Below are positions 16,707-25,067 of a stretch of DNA of 53,539 nt, piece by piece (the first letter of the stretch is position 1; each line of letters begins with the position of its first letter). The stretch covers positions 1-53,539 of the forward strand of contig CANOHY010000010.1 in the NCBI GenBank assembly GCA_947565915.1, in the 5' to 3' direction. A program made the translations under genes and the position numbers. The notes beneath the pieces were generated by a model, which was given only the letters and a program-made list of their open reading frames with translations, was not told the origin of the DNA and ran no database searches. Origin of the DNA: an uncultured Eggerthellaceae bacterium. Its GTDB lineage: Bacteria; Actinomycetota; Coriobacteriia; Coriobacteriales; Eggerthellaceae.

Positions 16707-17489
16707 TCAATGGCGTAGGTGAACCTCGCCGCTCGAGAACACCTGGATATCATGAGTTGGGTTTTCTATCACAAGGCGCCCTTGAGCATCGACAGCACGC
16801 ACGATGCCTTCTGCAAGGCTACCACCAGGCACGAGCACCAGTTGCACAGATTTCCCCAAAAGGCAGCAAGCTTCACAATATTCAGGGCGAAAGGCAGCGA
16901 ATCCCGCACCTTCCCACCGCTCCACATGCCTCGCCAAGCTTGCCAGAAGAGCATCGCCGCATGCTTCCACGCACTGCTCACGCTCGCCCTCGGGCAGTTT
17001 TGCGAAATCGCAAAGATAAGCTGGCACATTGCTTCCCTGCAAGGGGGCAGGCTCGGCCAAGCGGAAAAGGTTCACGCCCATGCCTAAGCATACGCCACCC
17101 GCATGGGACTCGCATGATATGCCCACGAGCTTTCCCCCGTTGGCCAGGATGTCGTTGGGCCATTTTATGGAGAGCGTCTTCGCAAGGCTATCGCGCACCG
17201 ATGCCTCCCCCGGCAAACTACTCGCGTATTCCAGCAACCCTTCCCGTATGGCTAGGGCAGCTACGAGCGCCAAGGTGGGCCATTCGGCTTGCAGACGCTG
17301 CGGCCGCAATAGCACGGACTGATACAAGCCTCCCGCAGGGCTCGTCCAGCTCCTACCCTGCCTGCCATAGCCACCGCTTTGCTGCAATGCGCGACATACG
17401 TATCCAGCGCCTCGCCCAGCCTCGAGCGCCTGACGCACCGCGTTGTTGGTCGAATCTACCTCGCTGCGCTTGTCTACGAGAAAATCCAT
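16707..17489 (-). CDS. birA: Biotin--[acetyl-CoA-carboxylase] ligase BirA (monofunctional)
   Basis: BirA activates biotin with ATP and transfers it to carboxylase carrier proteins. The 261-residue product has the biotinyl-AMP loop GYGRQGRSWTSPAGGLYQS at about 40-58 and the KWPNDI motif at 109-114. A small SH3-like C-terminal domain (SLAEGIVRAVDAQGRLVI) follows. It lacks the N-terminal winged-helix DNA-binding domain of bifunctional BirA, so it should not repress transcription. The ATG at 17487-17489 lies 13 bases after the folPK stop; the longer frame to 17567 overlaps folK and looks spurious. It is in the same run as bioY, so biotin uptake and attachment are together. Confidence 0.93.
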   Translation of the reverse strand: MDFLVDKRSEVDSTNNAVRQALEAGRGAGYVCRALQQSGGYGRQGRSWTSPAGGLYQSVLLRPQRLQAEWPTLALVAALAIREGLLEYASSLPGEASVRDSLAKTLSIKWPNDILANGGKLVGISCESHAGGVCLGMGVNLFRLAEPAPLQGSNVPAYLCDFAKLPEGEREQCVEACGDALLASLARHVERWEGAGFAAFRPEYCEACCLLGKSVQLVLVPGGSLAEGIVRAVDAQGRLVIENPTHDIQVFSSGEVHLRH

Positions 17490-17502
17490 GAGGGCACGCT
17501 GG

Positions 17503-18810
17503 CTACGATATCCTTCGCGCCGCCCCGACGGTCGCCTTCGAGACGTCAAGCGGCACATCATCGGCAAATGCGAAACGCGGACGCAGCTCGTTCAAGGGCT
17601 TTGCCACGAAATCGCGCTCGCGGGCAAGCGGGTGCGGCAAGGTGAGTCGCTCGCTTTGCGCAACGTACATCTGATAATCGACGATATCGACATCTATGGT
17701 GCGCGGTCCGTTCTCCTCATGCCGCACGCGTCCCAAGCTGTTCTCGATCGCATGCAGGTAATCGAGCAACTCGAGTGGCGGCACGCCCGTGCGCATCAGC
17801 ACGATGGCATTCACGAACTCGTCTTGGTCTTCCTTGTATGCTGGCTCGCTGGCGTAGAAGCTCGATATGTCCACGATGAGCGAATCGGGCACCGAGCATA
17901 GCTGCGCAATGGCATGGTTGATCTGCGCAATCTTGCCCTCCTGCTCTTGGCCTTGCTCGCCTACCAGCGCGATGTTGCTGCCAAGCCCCAATACGACTAA
18001 CGGGCGCATGTTGCGCAAGGCTGCTGCCGTGAGCTCCACGTTATGCGTGCGAACCACGGTTGCCCCCGCCTCGCATGCCATGAGCGCTTCGGTCGCCGAT
18101 GCCTCGTCGCGCTCGAGCGGGTTGTCGATGCCATAGGCCTTGCCTATATATGATTTTCGCGAAAGCGCCGCCATTACGGGATATCCCAAGCGCGCCACCT
18201 CGTGGATGTTGCGCACAAGCTCGAGCGTTTGCTCGGGCGTCTTGCCGAAGCCGGGGCCGGGGTCCACGCAAATGCGCTCGGGAGCAATGCCAGCATCTTC
18301 GAGCATGCGCGCCTGTTGGCGCAAGTAGTCGCAAACCTCGGCAACCACATCGACATACGTCGGGTTATCCTGCATGGTTGCCGGCGTGCCCTGCATGTGC
18401 ATCACCACCAGACCTGCCTGGCACTCGGTTGCCACTTGCACCATGACAGGGTCACGAAAGCCCGATATGTCGTTGATAATGCTGGCCCCTGCCTCCACGC
18501 AGGCACGCGCTACCTCGGCATGGCGCGTGTCGATGCTCACGCAAATGCCCTCAGCCGCCAGCGCGGCCACCACATCCACCGTGCGAGCAAGCTCCTCTTC
18601 GAGCGAAACCTCGGCGGCTCCTGGACGAGTGGACTCGCCTCCCACGTCCACGATATGCGCGCCGTCTTCCACTAGCTGCCTGCCGTGAGCCACTGCCGCT
18701 TCGAAGGAATCGTGCAAGCCACCATCCGAGAACGAATCAGGGGTTACATTGAGAATGCCCATGATGATTGGCATTCTCTCATCGAATTCGTAATTGCCGC
18801 ATGACCACAT
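17503..18810 (-). CDS. folP-folK: Dihydropteroate synthase-HPPK fusion (FolP-FolK)
   Basis: Two consecutive folate enzymes are fused in one 435-residue chain. Residues 1 to ~265 are dihydropteroate synthase, with MGILNVTPDSFSDGG at 17-31, GGESTRPGA at 57-65 and SRKSYIG. Residues ~272-420 are 6-hydroxymethyl-7,8-dihydropterin pyrophosphokinase, with LGLGSNI at 274-280 and the ATP/metal motif GPRTIDVDIVDY. The junction is nearly linker-free. The order FolP then FolK is opposite to that of the reactions. The start at 18810 is kept because the preceding WSCGNYEFDERMP is typical of the DHPS N-terminus and a purine-rich AAGGAAG precedes it. Confidence 0.95.
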   Translation of the reverse strand: MWSCGNYEFDERMPIIMGILNVTPDSFSDGGLHDSFEAAVAHGRQLVEDGAHIVDVGGESTRPGAAEVSLEEELARTVDVVAALAAEGICVSIDTRHAEVARACVEAGASIINDISGFRDPVMVQVATECQAGLVVMHMQGTPATMQDNPTYVDVVAEVCDYLRQQARMLEDAGIAPERICVDPGPGFGKTPEQTLELVRNIHEVARLGYPVMAALSRKSYIGKAYGIDNPLERDEASATEALMACEAGATVVRTHNVELTAAALRNMRPLVVLGLGSNIALVGEQGQEQEGKIAQINHAIAQLCSVPDSLIVDISSFYASEPAYKEDQDEFVNAIVLMRTGVPPLELLDYLHAIENSLGRVRHEENGPRTIDVDIVDYQMYVAQSERLTLPHPLARERDFVAKPLNELRPRFAFADDVPLDVSKATVGAARRIS

Positions 18811-18878
18811 GTTCAGCTTCCTTCCAATCAGCTTCGGAAAGCGCAGCTCGCCGGAACACCTCAGCCACGCGGAGAGCG

Positions 18879-21215
18879 CTACCGGCTTTGCGTGGAATCG
18901 CCTTGCTCTTCACCCTGGCCGGGCTGCTCAGAGGCAATTTGGGGAGTGAAGCCAGGGTCTGCAGGATTACCCTGACCAGCAGAGGAGCCCTGCGCACCAG
19001 AATCGACCTCGCTGGCAGCGCTGCCTTGAGCTGCAGGTATCGCACAGGTCGACTCGTCAGGTGCAGCGGGCATCGCCTGCGCAGTGCCTTGGCCAAGCGT
19101 GCTTTGCACGAGCCGCGCTTGCTCTTGCTCGTGCCAATTCGGATCTTGCACCTGCGCATCGCGCGCACGCGCAGCCGCCTCCTCGGCTTCCTTGCGCGCG
19201 ATTATCTCGTCTTCGTGCTCCAAATACTCGTCCCACTTGTTATCGAGAAGCGCCTGGCACGCTTCACCTTCGACCGTCTCACGCTCGAGCAGCACGCCTG
19301 CCATGAGGTTCATCTGGTCCACATTCGCCACCAGAATCTGACGTGCGCGGTCGTGGGCCTCTTTCAGGATGCGCGCCACCTCCTCGTCGATGCTCTTAGC
19401 TGTGACGTCGGAATAATCCTGCGTGTTGCCGTAATCGCGGCCAAGGAACACCTCGTGGTTAGGCTGGCCGAATACTTGGGTGCCAAGAGGGCTCATGCCG
19501 TATTGGGTAACGATGGAGCGCGCTATCTTCGTGGCGCGCTCGAGGTCGTTGCTCGCGCCGGTGGTGATGTCGTCACGGAATATCTCCTCGGCCACGCGCC
19601 CGCCCATCAAGACGGCCATCTGGTCCTTCATCTCGCTGAGCGTGTTGAGCACCTTGTCCTCGCCCGGAATGGAGAGCGTGTAGCCCAGCGCGCGCCCGCG
19701 CGACACAATGGAAATCTTATGCACGGGGTCGGCGTGGTCGAGCGTATGCCCCACGAGAGCATGGCCGCTTTCGTGATAGGCGATGGTCTTGCGAGTGGAT
19801 TCGTCCAGCACGCGACCCTTCCGCTCGGGGCCAGCGATCACGCGCTCCATAGACTCGCTCACTTCTTGCATGGTGATGACCTTCTTGCCACGCCTGGCCG
19901 TGAGAAGGGCGCTCTCGTTCATCAGGTTCATGAGGTCTGCGCCGGTGAAGCCGGGAGTGAGGGCAGCTATCTTCTTCAGGTCGACGTCGCTGCCGATGGG
20001 CTTGTCGGCAGCATGCACTTGCAAGATATGCTCGCGGCCCTTCACATCGGGCGTGTCCACCACGATCTGACGATCGAATCGGCCAGGACGCAAGAGGGCC
20101 GGGTCTAGGATGTCCGCGCGGTTGGTGGCCGCTATGAGCACGACCGAATCGTTCGAGTCGAAGCCGTCCATTTCCACCAGCAGCTGGTTCAGGGTTTGCT
20201 CGCGCTCGTCATGGCCACCACCCAAGCCTGCGCCACGTTGACGACCTACCGCGTCGATCTCGTCGATGAAGATGATGGCCGGAGCAGCCTCCTTGGCCTG
20301 CTGGAACAAGTCGCGTACGCGCGAAGCGCCCACGCCCACGAACATCTCCACGAAGTCAGAACCCGAAATGCTGAAGAAGGGAACGCCCGCCTCGCCTGCC
20401 ACGGCACGCGCAAGGAGCGTCTTGCCGGTGCCTGGAGGGCCCACCAGCAGGCAACCGCGCGGGATTTTGGCGCCCAGCGATTGGTACTTCGCAGGATTTG
20501 CCAGGTAGTCTTTGATCTCCTGCATCTCCTCCACGGCCTCGTCCACACCAGCGACGTCCTTGAACGTAACGTCGGGACGCTCCTCCACTGCCTTCTTCGC
20601 CTTCGTCTTGCCGAAGCCCAACTGCTGATTGTTCGCCTTCTGCATTTGCACGAAGAAGAACCAGATGATCACGCCGAACAGGATGAACGGCAAGATGGAC
20701 GCGAAGATGTCGAACCACTGAGTGGGCAGCTCCACGTTATAGGTGATCTGCGGGTGCGCCGACACCAGTTCGGCGAGCGATTCTTGCCCCACATAGGTGG
20801 AAACATAGCGATGCTGCTGGCCCAGCGTGACCGATTCAAGTTGCTGCGTCTCCACTTGGTCGGCGCCAGGAACCTTCGTGGCAATGCCTGCGCCCAACGC
20901 ATCGAAGGCGCGGTTGAAGCCGTTGAGCTCGGTCTCTCCCGCCGTCACGGCCGGGAAGTAGACGCCGGTAACGCTGTAGTTGCGCGCGTCGTAGGTAACC
21001 GACTCAACGCGGTCCTGTTCCAAAGCTTGCAGGAACTCGGAAGTGATCAGCGTATCGACGGGCATGCGCTCTTCCTCGCTGCCCCCATCGCGCGACAAGA
21101 AGAACTGCTGCGACAAGAACACCAATACGATGACGGCAAGGGCAATCAGCAGGATGCTGTTGCGGTTTCCCCAACCTGGTCCGCCGTTCTTGTTCTGCGG
21201 TGTGTCTTTGGCCAT
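18879..21215 (-). CDS. ftsH: ATP-dependent zinc metalloprotease FtsH
   Basis: FtsH is a hexameric membrane-bound AAA+ protease that degrades misfolded or regulatory membrane and cytoplasmic proteins. The 778-residue product has one transmembrane helix at about 20-40, an extracytoplasmic domain, and a second helix at 171-190. The AAA+ module has Walker A GPPGTGKT at 259-266, Walker B IIFIDEIDAVG and the SRH region ALLRPGRFDRQ. The peptidase zinc site is HESGH at 481-485. The last ~90 residues are a Gln/Ala/Gly/Ser-rich low-complexity tail, longer than usual. It lies downstream of hpt and upstream of folPK, a common order in Gram-positive bacteria. Confidence 0.97.
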   Translation of the reverse strand: MAKDTPQNKNGGPGWGNRNSILLIALAVIVLVFLSQQFFLSRDGGSEEERMPVDTLITSEFLQALEQDRVESVTYDARNYSVTGVYFPAVTAGETELNGFNRAFDALGAGIATKVPGADQVETQQLESVTLGQQHRYVSTYVGQESLAELVSAHPQITYNVELPTQWFDIFASILPFILFGVIIWFFFVQMQKANNQQLGFGKTKAKKAVEERPDVTFKDVAGVDEAVEEMQEIKDYLANPAKYQSLGAKIPRGCLLVGPPGTGKTLLARAVAGEAGVPFFSISGSDFVEMFVGVGASRVRDLFQQAKEAAPAIIFIDEIDAVGRQRGAGLGGGHDEREQTLNQLLVEMDGFDSNDSVVLIAATNRADILDPALLRPGRFDRQIVVDTPDVKGREHILQVHAADKPIGSDVDLKKIAALTPGFTGADLMNLMNESALLTARRGKKVITMQEVSESMERVIAGPERKGRVLDESTRKTIAYHESGHALVGHTLDHADPVHKISIVSRGRALGYTLSIPGEDKVLNTLSEMKDQMAVLMGGRVAEEIFRDDITTGASNDLERATKIARSIVTQYGMSPLGTQVFGQPNHEVFLGRDYGNTQDYSDVTAKSIDEEVARILKEAHDRARQILVANVDQMNLMAGVLLERETVEGEACQALLDNKWDEYLEHEDEIIARKEAEEAAARARDAQVQDPNWHEQEQARLVQSTLGQGTAQAMPAAPDESTCAIPAAQGSAASEVDSGAQGSSAGQGNPADPGFTPQIASEQPGQGEEQGDSTQSR

Positions 21216-21263
21216 GTGCTCTATCCCTCTTCATCCAAGGGCGCCGTGCGCCTGAACGTTAGC

Positions 21264-21815
21264 TTATGCGTACACCTCGGGCTTCAATATGCCTATATAG
21301 GGCAAGTTGCGATATCTCTGCGCGTAATCCAGCCCATAGCCCACCACGAACTCGTCGGGGCACTCGAAGCCGATATGCGCACATTCAACAGCCTGTTGGT
21401 TGGGCAGCTCCTTGCGAAGCAACGCAACCGCTGCAAGCGAAGCTGGGTTGCGCTGACCAAGCAAATCCATTAGGCAATGCAGCGTAAGCCCTGTATCGAG
21501 GATGTCCTCTACCAAAATCACGTGCTTTCCCTCGATAGGATCCGATGCATCCTTCAGAAGCGCAACCGTTCCCGAGCTTTGCGCCTGGGAGCCATATGAC
21601 GAAACCGCCACATAATCCATCTCCAAGGGAAGATCGATAGCGCGTGCAAGGTCGGCTGCGAAGATGGCTGCCCCACGCAGCACGCAAAGCAGCAACACCG
21701 TTTCACCAGCATCGGCTGCTGGTGCATAGGCACGCGCAAGCGCCGCGCCGATTTGCTCGACGCGCTGCTTGATCTCGTCTTCGGCATGCAAAATGCTCTG
21801 TATATCCTTGTGCAT
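21264..21815 (-). CDS. hpt: Hypoxanthine phosphoribosyltransferase
   Basis: Hpt salvages hypoxanthine and guanine to IMP and GMP using PRPP. The 183-residue product has the PRPP-binding loop VILVEDILDTGLTL at 99-112. It also has LLCVLRGAAIFAADL for pyrophosphate binding and the hood segment DYVAVSSYGS. The chosen ATG at 21813-21815 has GGAAGG at good spacing, and the 59 residues added by the longer frame look non-coding. It follows maf and tilS and precedes ftsH, the widely conserved tilS-hpt-ftsH arrangement, but separated from maf by 314 bases that hold a stem-loop repeat. Confidence 0.95.
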   Translation of the reverse strand: MHKDIQSILHAEDEIKQRVEQIGAALARAYAPAADAGETVLLLCVLRGAAIFAADLARAIDLPLEMDYVAVSSYGSQAQSSGTVALLKDASDPIEGKHVILVEDILDTGLTLHCLMDLLGQRNPASLAAVALLRKELPNQQAVECAHIGFECPDEFVVGYGLDYAQRYRNLPYIGILKPEVYA

Positions 21816-21969
21816 GCGACCTTCCGCTTTCCAGGCAACAAGGGAAAAGTGTACCATCAGCGTTAAGAATTGCATCGAAATGCAGCGGCGCGTTGTCGTT
21901 CTGCCATGATTTTTCCATGCCTTGGGACGCTGCTTTCCCGCTGCCCAGCAGTCCGCGTAGATTCTCATG

Positions 21970-22068
21970 CTTGGCTTCGCGCCCAAACGCAACGGCGAAA
22001 TCTATCACGAACCAGTAAGTTCACCTAACCTAAATCAGATTTCACCTGCGTTTGTGGGCTGCAGAATC
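21970..22068. repeat. Stem-loop repeat, copy 2
   Basis: Arms 21982-22003 and 22037-22058 are nearly complementary. The sequence matches copy 1 at 14296-14393 over about 70 of 98 positions, including TTGGCTTCGC at the left and GTGGGCTGCAGAATC at the right. Where copy 1 has ATGCGC/GCGCAT in the stem, this one has AAACGC/GCGTTT, so base pairing is kept. The rest of the 314-base gap between hpt and maf shows no gene. Confidence 0.75.
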
Positions 22069-22129
22069 GCATTTCGAATCAACGCGGACTGCTGGGCACT
22101 CGCTTGAAACGTACATTTTGGGGATAAAG

Positions 22130-22756
22130 CTAAGCCAAAAGCTCGGGGAACATCTCCAGAAGCCTGCCGACCGGAAGGCCCATCACCGTGTCGCGCGAAC
22201 CGTCTAGCTTCTCCACGAACGCGCCCGCCTCGCCCTGGATCCCATAGGCGCCCGCTTTGTCGAATGGGTCGCCCGTTCGGATATAGGAAGCTATCTCGGC
22301 ATCGCTCAATTGCTTGAACGTGACGTTCGCTACATCCGCGAAAGTGCGATACACGATGCCGAACTCCTCGCCTTCAGCGTGCACGAGCCAAAGCGACACC
22401 CCCGTGCACACCTGATGCGTCCTACCCGAAAGCTCTCCGAGCATGCGCCGAGCATCTGCTTCGTCATGCGGCTTGCCAAACACCTGCCCATCCAAGGCTA
22501 CGATGGTATCCGAGGCGATGATGGCCATGGTGCCTTGGTAGTCTTCGCTTGCCAACTGCTCTACAGCAGCATGCGCCTTGCGCTCGGCAAGCTTCTTGGC
22601 GGCTTCGACGGGGTCTTTCAAGTCGTCAGGGTCAAGTGATTCGTCGACATCCACCGCATGAATGCGAAACCGAACACCCGCCTTTTCGAGCAAGTCTCGC
22701 CTGCGTGGCGATGCGCTTGCCAGCACTACGTCAAGTTCGCCCGGCTGCGTCATCAC
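22130..22756 (-). CDS. maf: Maf-family nucleotide pyrophosphatase
   Basis: Maf proteins hydrolyse non-canonical nucleoside triphosphates and can affect septation. The 208-residue product has the hallmark VVLASASPRRRDLLEKAG near residues 10-27. It also has IIASDTIVALDGQVFGKP in the centre and GDPFDKAGAYGIQG toward the end, marking the YhdE-like (dTTP/UTP) group. Its ATG overlaps the tilS stop as ATGATGA, so it is translated with tilS. Start choice between the two adjacent ATG codons is open. Confidence 0.93.
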   Translation of the reverse strand: MMTQPGELDVVLASASPRRRDLLEKAGVRFRIHAVDVDESLDPDDLKDPVEAAKKLAERKAHAAVEQLASEDYQGTMAIIASDTIVALDGQVFGKPHDEADARRMLGELSGRTHQVCTGVSLWLVHAEGEEFGIVYRTFADVANVTFKQLSDAEIASYIRTGDPFDKAGAYGIQGEAGAFVEKLDGSRDTVMGLPVGRLLEMFPELLA

Positions 22757-23838
22757 TGGCGTCCCCTACGCGTGCGAAATGCGGCCATGGGCTCGATGCG
22801 CACGCCTGCCTTGTTGGCGCTCACGGCCAGGTTCCCTTGGATGTTGGCCACATAGCCGCCAACGACGCCGTCTTCGGCGAACGCCTCGAGCACCGCTCCG
22901 ATGCTGCGGGCTTCGATGCGGCTGTCATCGCCGAGCATGCGCCGCAGGATCTCGGCCACCACCCGGCGCTTGAGCGGCAAGGGCTCCTTGGCCATGCGGG
23001 GGCTCACCAAGCATGCCACCACGTCTCCTTGGGCCCATTCGACATCGCGGGCGATCAAGTCGTTGGTCATGGCGCATAGCATGTCGTCCTCGTCGCCGAT
23101 CTGGTTCATGGTGCGCGTAAGGGTCTCGCTCAAGCTGGGGTTGTAGCGCTTGGCGAGAGGCACGATCTCGTGGCGCACGTAGGTGCGGAACCTATCGGAG
23201 TGCGCGTTGGTGGCGTCTTCGCGCCAAAGGTCGCCGTTGGGGTCGCGCATGACCGGCAAGCCGGCGGCGGCGCGCTCCTTTATATAGGTGCGCAGGCGCT
23301 CACGGCTCACATCCATGAGCGGGCGCACGATGCGCCGGTTTCGGTACTTCATCGCACGGAACCCACCGGGCCCTGTGCCCACGATGGAGCGCATGTAGAA
23401 GTTCTCGATGCGGTCATCGGAGTTGTGCGCTACGAACGTGCGCCCCTCCGAAAGCGGCATCATCTCGGTTTGGCAGAAGGCGGCAAGGGTTTCCTGGGCA
23501 GCCTGGTAGCGCAGGCGGCGCGCCAGCGCCTCGATGTTCTCGCCCGTTTGGGCACCGAGCTCCTGCACATCGATGCGCACCGAGCGAAACGGGATGTCGA
23601 GCAGCTGCGCCAAGCCCCGCACGAACTCCTCGTCGCCATCGGAGTCCTCGCCGCGCAGGCAATGGTTCACATGGAGGATCTGCAAGCTGCCGAGCTGGCC
23701 CTGACCCTGAAGCTCCTTGGCCACGTAGGCAAGCGCCGTGGAATCGCCTCCGCCCGACACCATGAGGACCACGGGCGACTCAGGAGTGCACAGGCGCTGC
23801 TCGCAGATGGTTGAAAACGCATGCTCGACTACATCCAT
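22753..23838 (-). CDS. tilS: tRNA(Ile)-lysidine synthase TilS
   Basis: TilS adds lysine to C34 of the tRNA(Ile) with CAU anticodon so it reads AUA. The 361-residue product has the PP-loop ATP motif VSGGGDSTALAY at 27-38. It also has the HVNHCLRGEDSDGDEEFV segment and the family's NSDDRIENFYMRSIVGTGPGGFRAM region. The C-terminal domain is short. Base composition is noticeably more GC-rich than in the genes to its left. The ATG at 23836-23838 with an AGG six bases upstream is preferred over one 13 codons earlier. Confidence 0.93.
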   Translation of the reverse strand: MDVVEHAFSTICEQRLCTPESPVVLMVSGGGDSTALAYVAKELQGQGQLGSLQILHVNHCLRGEDSDGDEEFVRGLAQLLDIPFRSVRIDVQELGAQTGENIEALARRLRYQAAQETLAAFCQTEMMPLSEGRTFVAHNSDDRIENFYMRSIVGTGPGGFRAMKYRNRRIVRPLMDVSRERLRTYIKERAAAGLPVMRDPNGDLWREDATNAHSDRFRTYVRHEIVPLAKRYNPSLSETLTRTMNQIGDEDDMLCAMTNDLIARDVEWAQGDVVACLVSPRMAKEPLPLKRRVVAEILRRMLGDDSRIEARSIGAVLEAFAEDGVVGGYVANIQGNLAVSANKAGVRIEPMAAFRTRRGRQ

Positions 23839-23961
23839 GGGAACCTCAGCTCTCTTCTGGCACTTGGTTCTGCGCACACGTTAGGCCAAAGCTCGCATAT
23901 GCACGCCATCATTCTAGCACCGCGACGCCCTGAAGCCGGCGCGTCAAAGCATCAGGGGAAC

Positions 23962-24897
23962 TTAAGCGAAGAGGGCTGCTCCCCGCTCGAGGGCAACGAC
24001 GGTCTGCGCGGCGCTCAGATGCACGAGCACGGCCTCTTCGTTGCTATGGCAAGTCTCGAGCAGCGCATCATAGGCGTAAGGACACGTAGCCCTCGTCTTC
24101 TCGATGCCAGCCTGGGTCAAGCTCAACTCCTTCATGCGCCTGTTCTCGCTCTTTCGCTGCTTGCAAACGAGTCCCATGGACTCCAGCGCCTTGAGCGGAG
24201 CGGTGACGTCACTGCTCTTCAGAAACAAGCTATCTGCGACCTGCGAAGCCGTCGCACACGACTCGAAAAGATAGAGTGCGAGCATGATGCGAAACTCGTT
24301 CGTCTTCAAGCCTATCTCCCCCAGCCGCTGCTCGGTGAGTGTGCGCGATATCATGACCGCATCGAAGAACGCCGTATCCAAACGGAACCTGCCGTTCTCT
24401 ATGCGCTGCACATCGTGAAGCGTCACGGCGTTGGTGGAGCTCTTGAACGCAACTTCAAGTTGCTCGGGGGTAAGGTTGCTCCAATAGCCTTCCAGGAAGT
24501 CCCTCACGCAGCGGTCGGCCTTCCCTATCTCCGCAGCACCCTTGTTCGTGAGCGCCAGGGAAACGACGCGCATATCGTCAGGGTCCTCAGCCCGGCTCAC
24601 ATAGCCCTCTTCGACAAGCCGCGAGATGGCAGCCGAAATGGTGCTGATGCCCACATGCAAGCAAGATGCGAAATCGGTAGCGCGAAGAGCTTGCCCGGGA
24701 GCGCTCAGCAGCCGCAGCAACATGCGATACTGCAAGGTGGTTATCCCGCAGCGGTCGGCGAGCACGCGGCTGATCGACTTGAAGAGCAAGTTCATGATGG
24801 ATAGGTAATCGGCCAGGCCCGCAACCGCATCTCTATGGTTCCGATGGCTAGGATCCTCGAGCTTCGCCCTTTGGTGATCGACCTTCGTCTCGAGCAT
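23962..24897 (-). CDS. Transcription regulator with two tandem MarR-type domains
   Basis: The 311-residue protein is about twice the length of a normal MarR regulator. It contains two winged-helix modules in tandem. The first (~30-140) has TTLQYRMLLRLL, ATDFASCLHVGISTISAAISRLVEEGYVSRAEDPDDMRVVSLALTNKG cut by natural gaps of similarity. The second (~185-300) has LKTNEFRIMLALYLF, SQVADSLFLKSSDVTAPLKALESMGLV and ENRRMKELSLTQAG. MarR proteins usually dimerise; here a single chain may supply both DNA-binding halves. It is divergent from the molybdoenzyme genes, with an imperfect inverted repeat between them, so it probably controls them in response to the enzyme's substrate. GGAGGG precedes the ATG. 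Confidence 0.8.
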   Translation of the reverse strand: MLETKVDHQRAKLEDPSHRNHRDAVAGLADYLSIMNLLFKSISRVLADRCGITTLQYRMLLRLLSAPGQALRATDFASCLHVGISTISAAISRLVEEGYVSRAEDPDDMRVVSLALTNKGAAEIGKADRCVRDFLEGYWSNLTPEQLEVAFKSSTNAVTLHDVQRIENGRFRLDTAFFDAVMISRTLTEQRLGEIGLKTNEFRIMLALYLFESCATASQVADSLFLKSSDVTAPLKALESMGLVCKQRKSENRRMKELSLTQAGIEKTRATCPYAYDALLETCHSNEEAVLVHLSAAQTVVALERGAALFA

Positions 24898-24938
24898 GGA
24901 GCCCTCCTCGCTTCGTCTGGCTCACATTTGCTCAAATT

Positions 24939-24964
24939 ACAATATGGTTGAAATCCAATGTTGT
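24939..24964. promoter_or_regulatory. Imperfect inverted repeat, candidate operator for the MarR-type regulator
   Basis: ACAATATGG and CCAATGTTGT face each other across seven bases in the 170-base divergent gap. The position suits control of both the regulator and the molybdoenzyme genes. No binding data; inference from symmetry and location. Confidence 0.4.
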
Positions 24965-25067
24965 CAATGGAAGTTGCTTTACCGGATTTCACACAGGTCT
25001 ATGCTTGAGACAGTGGCAAAGGGCATTTGCCCTGCAAGGATTACGAGGAAGGCGAAAGGAGTTCGGT

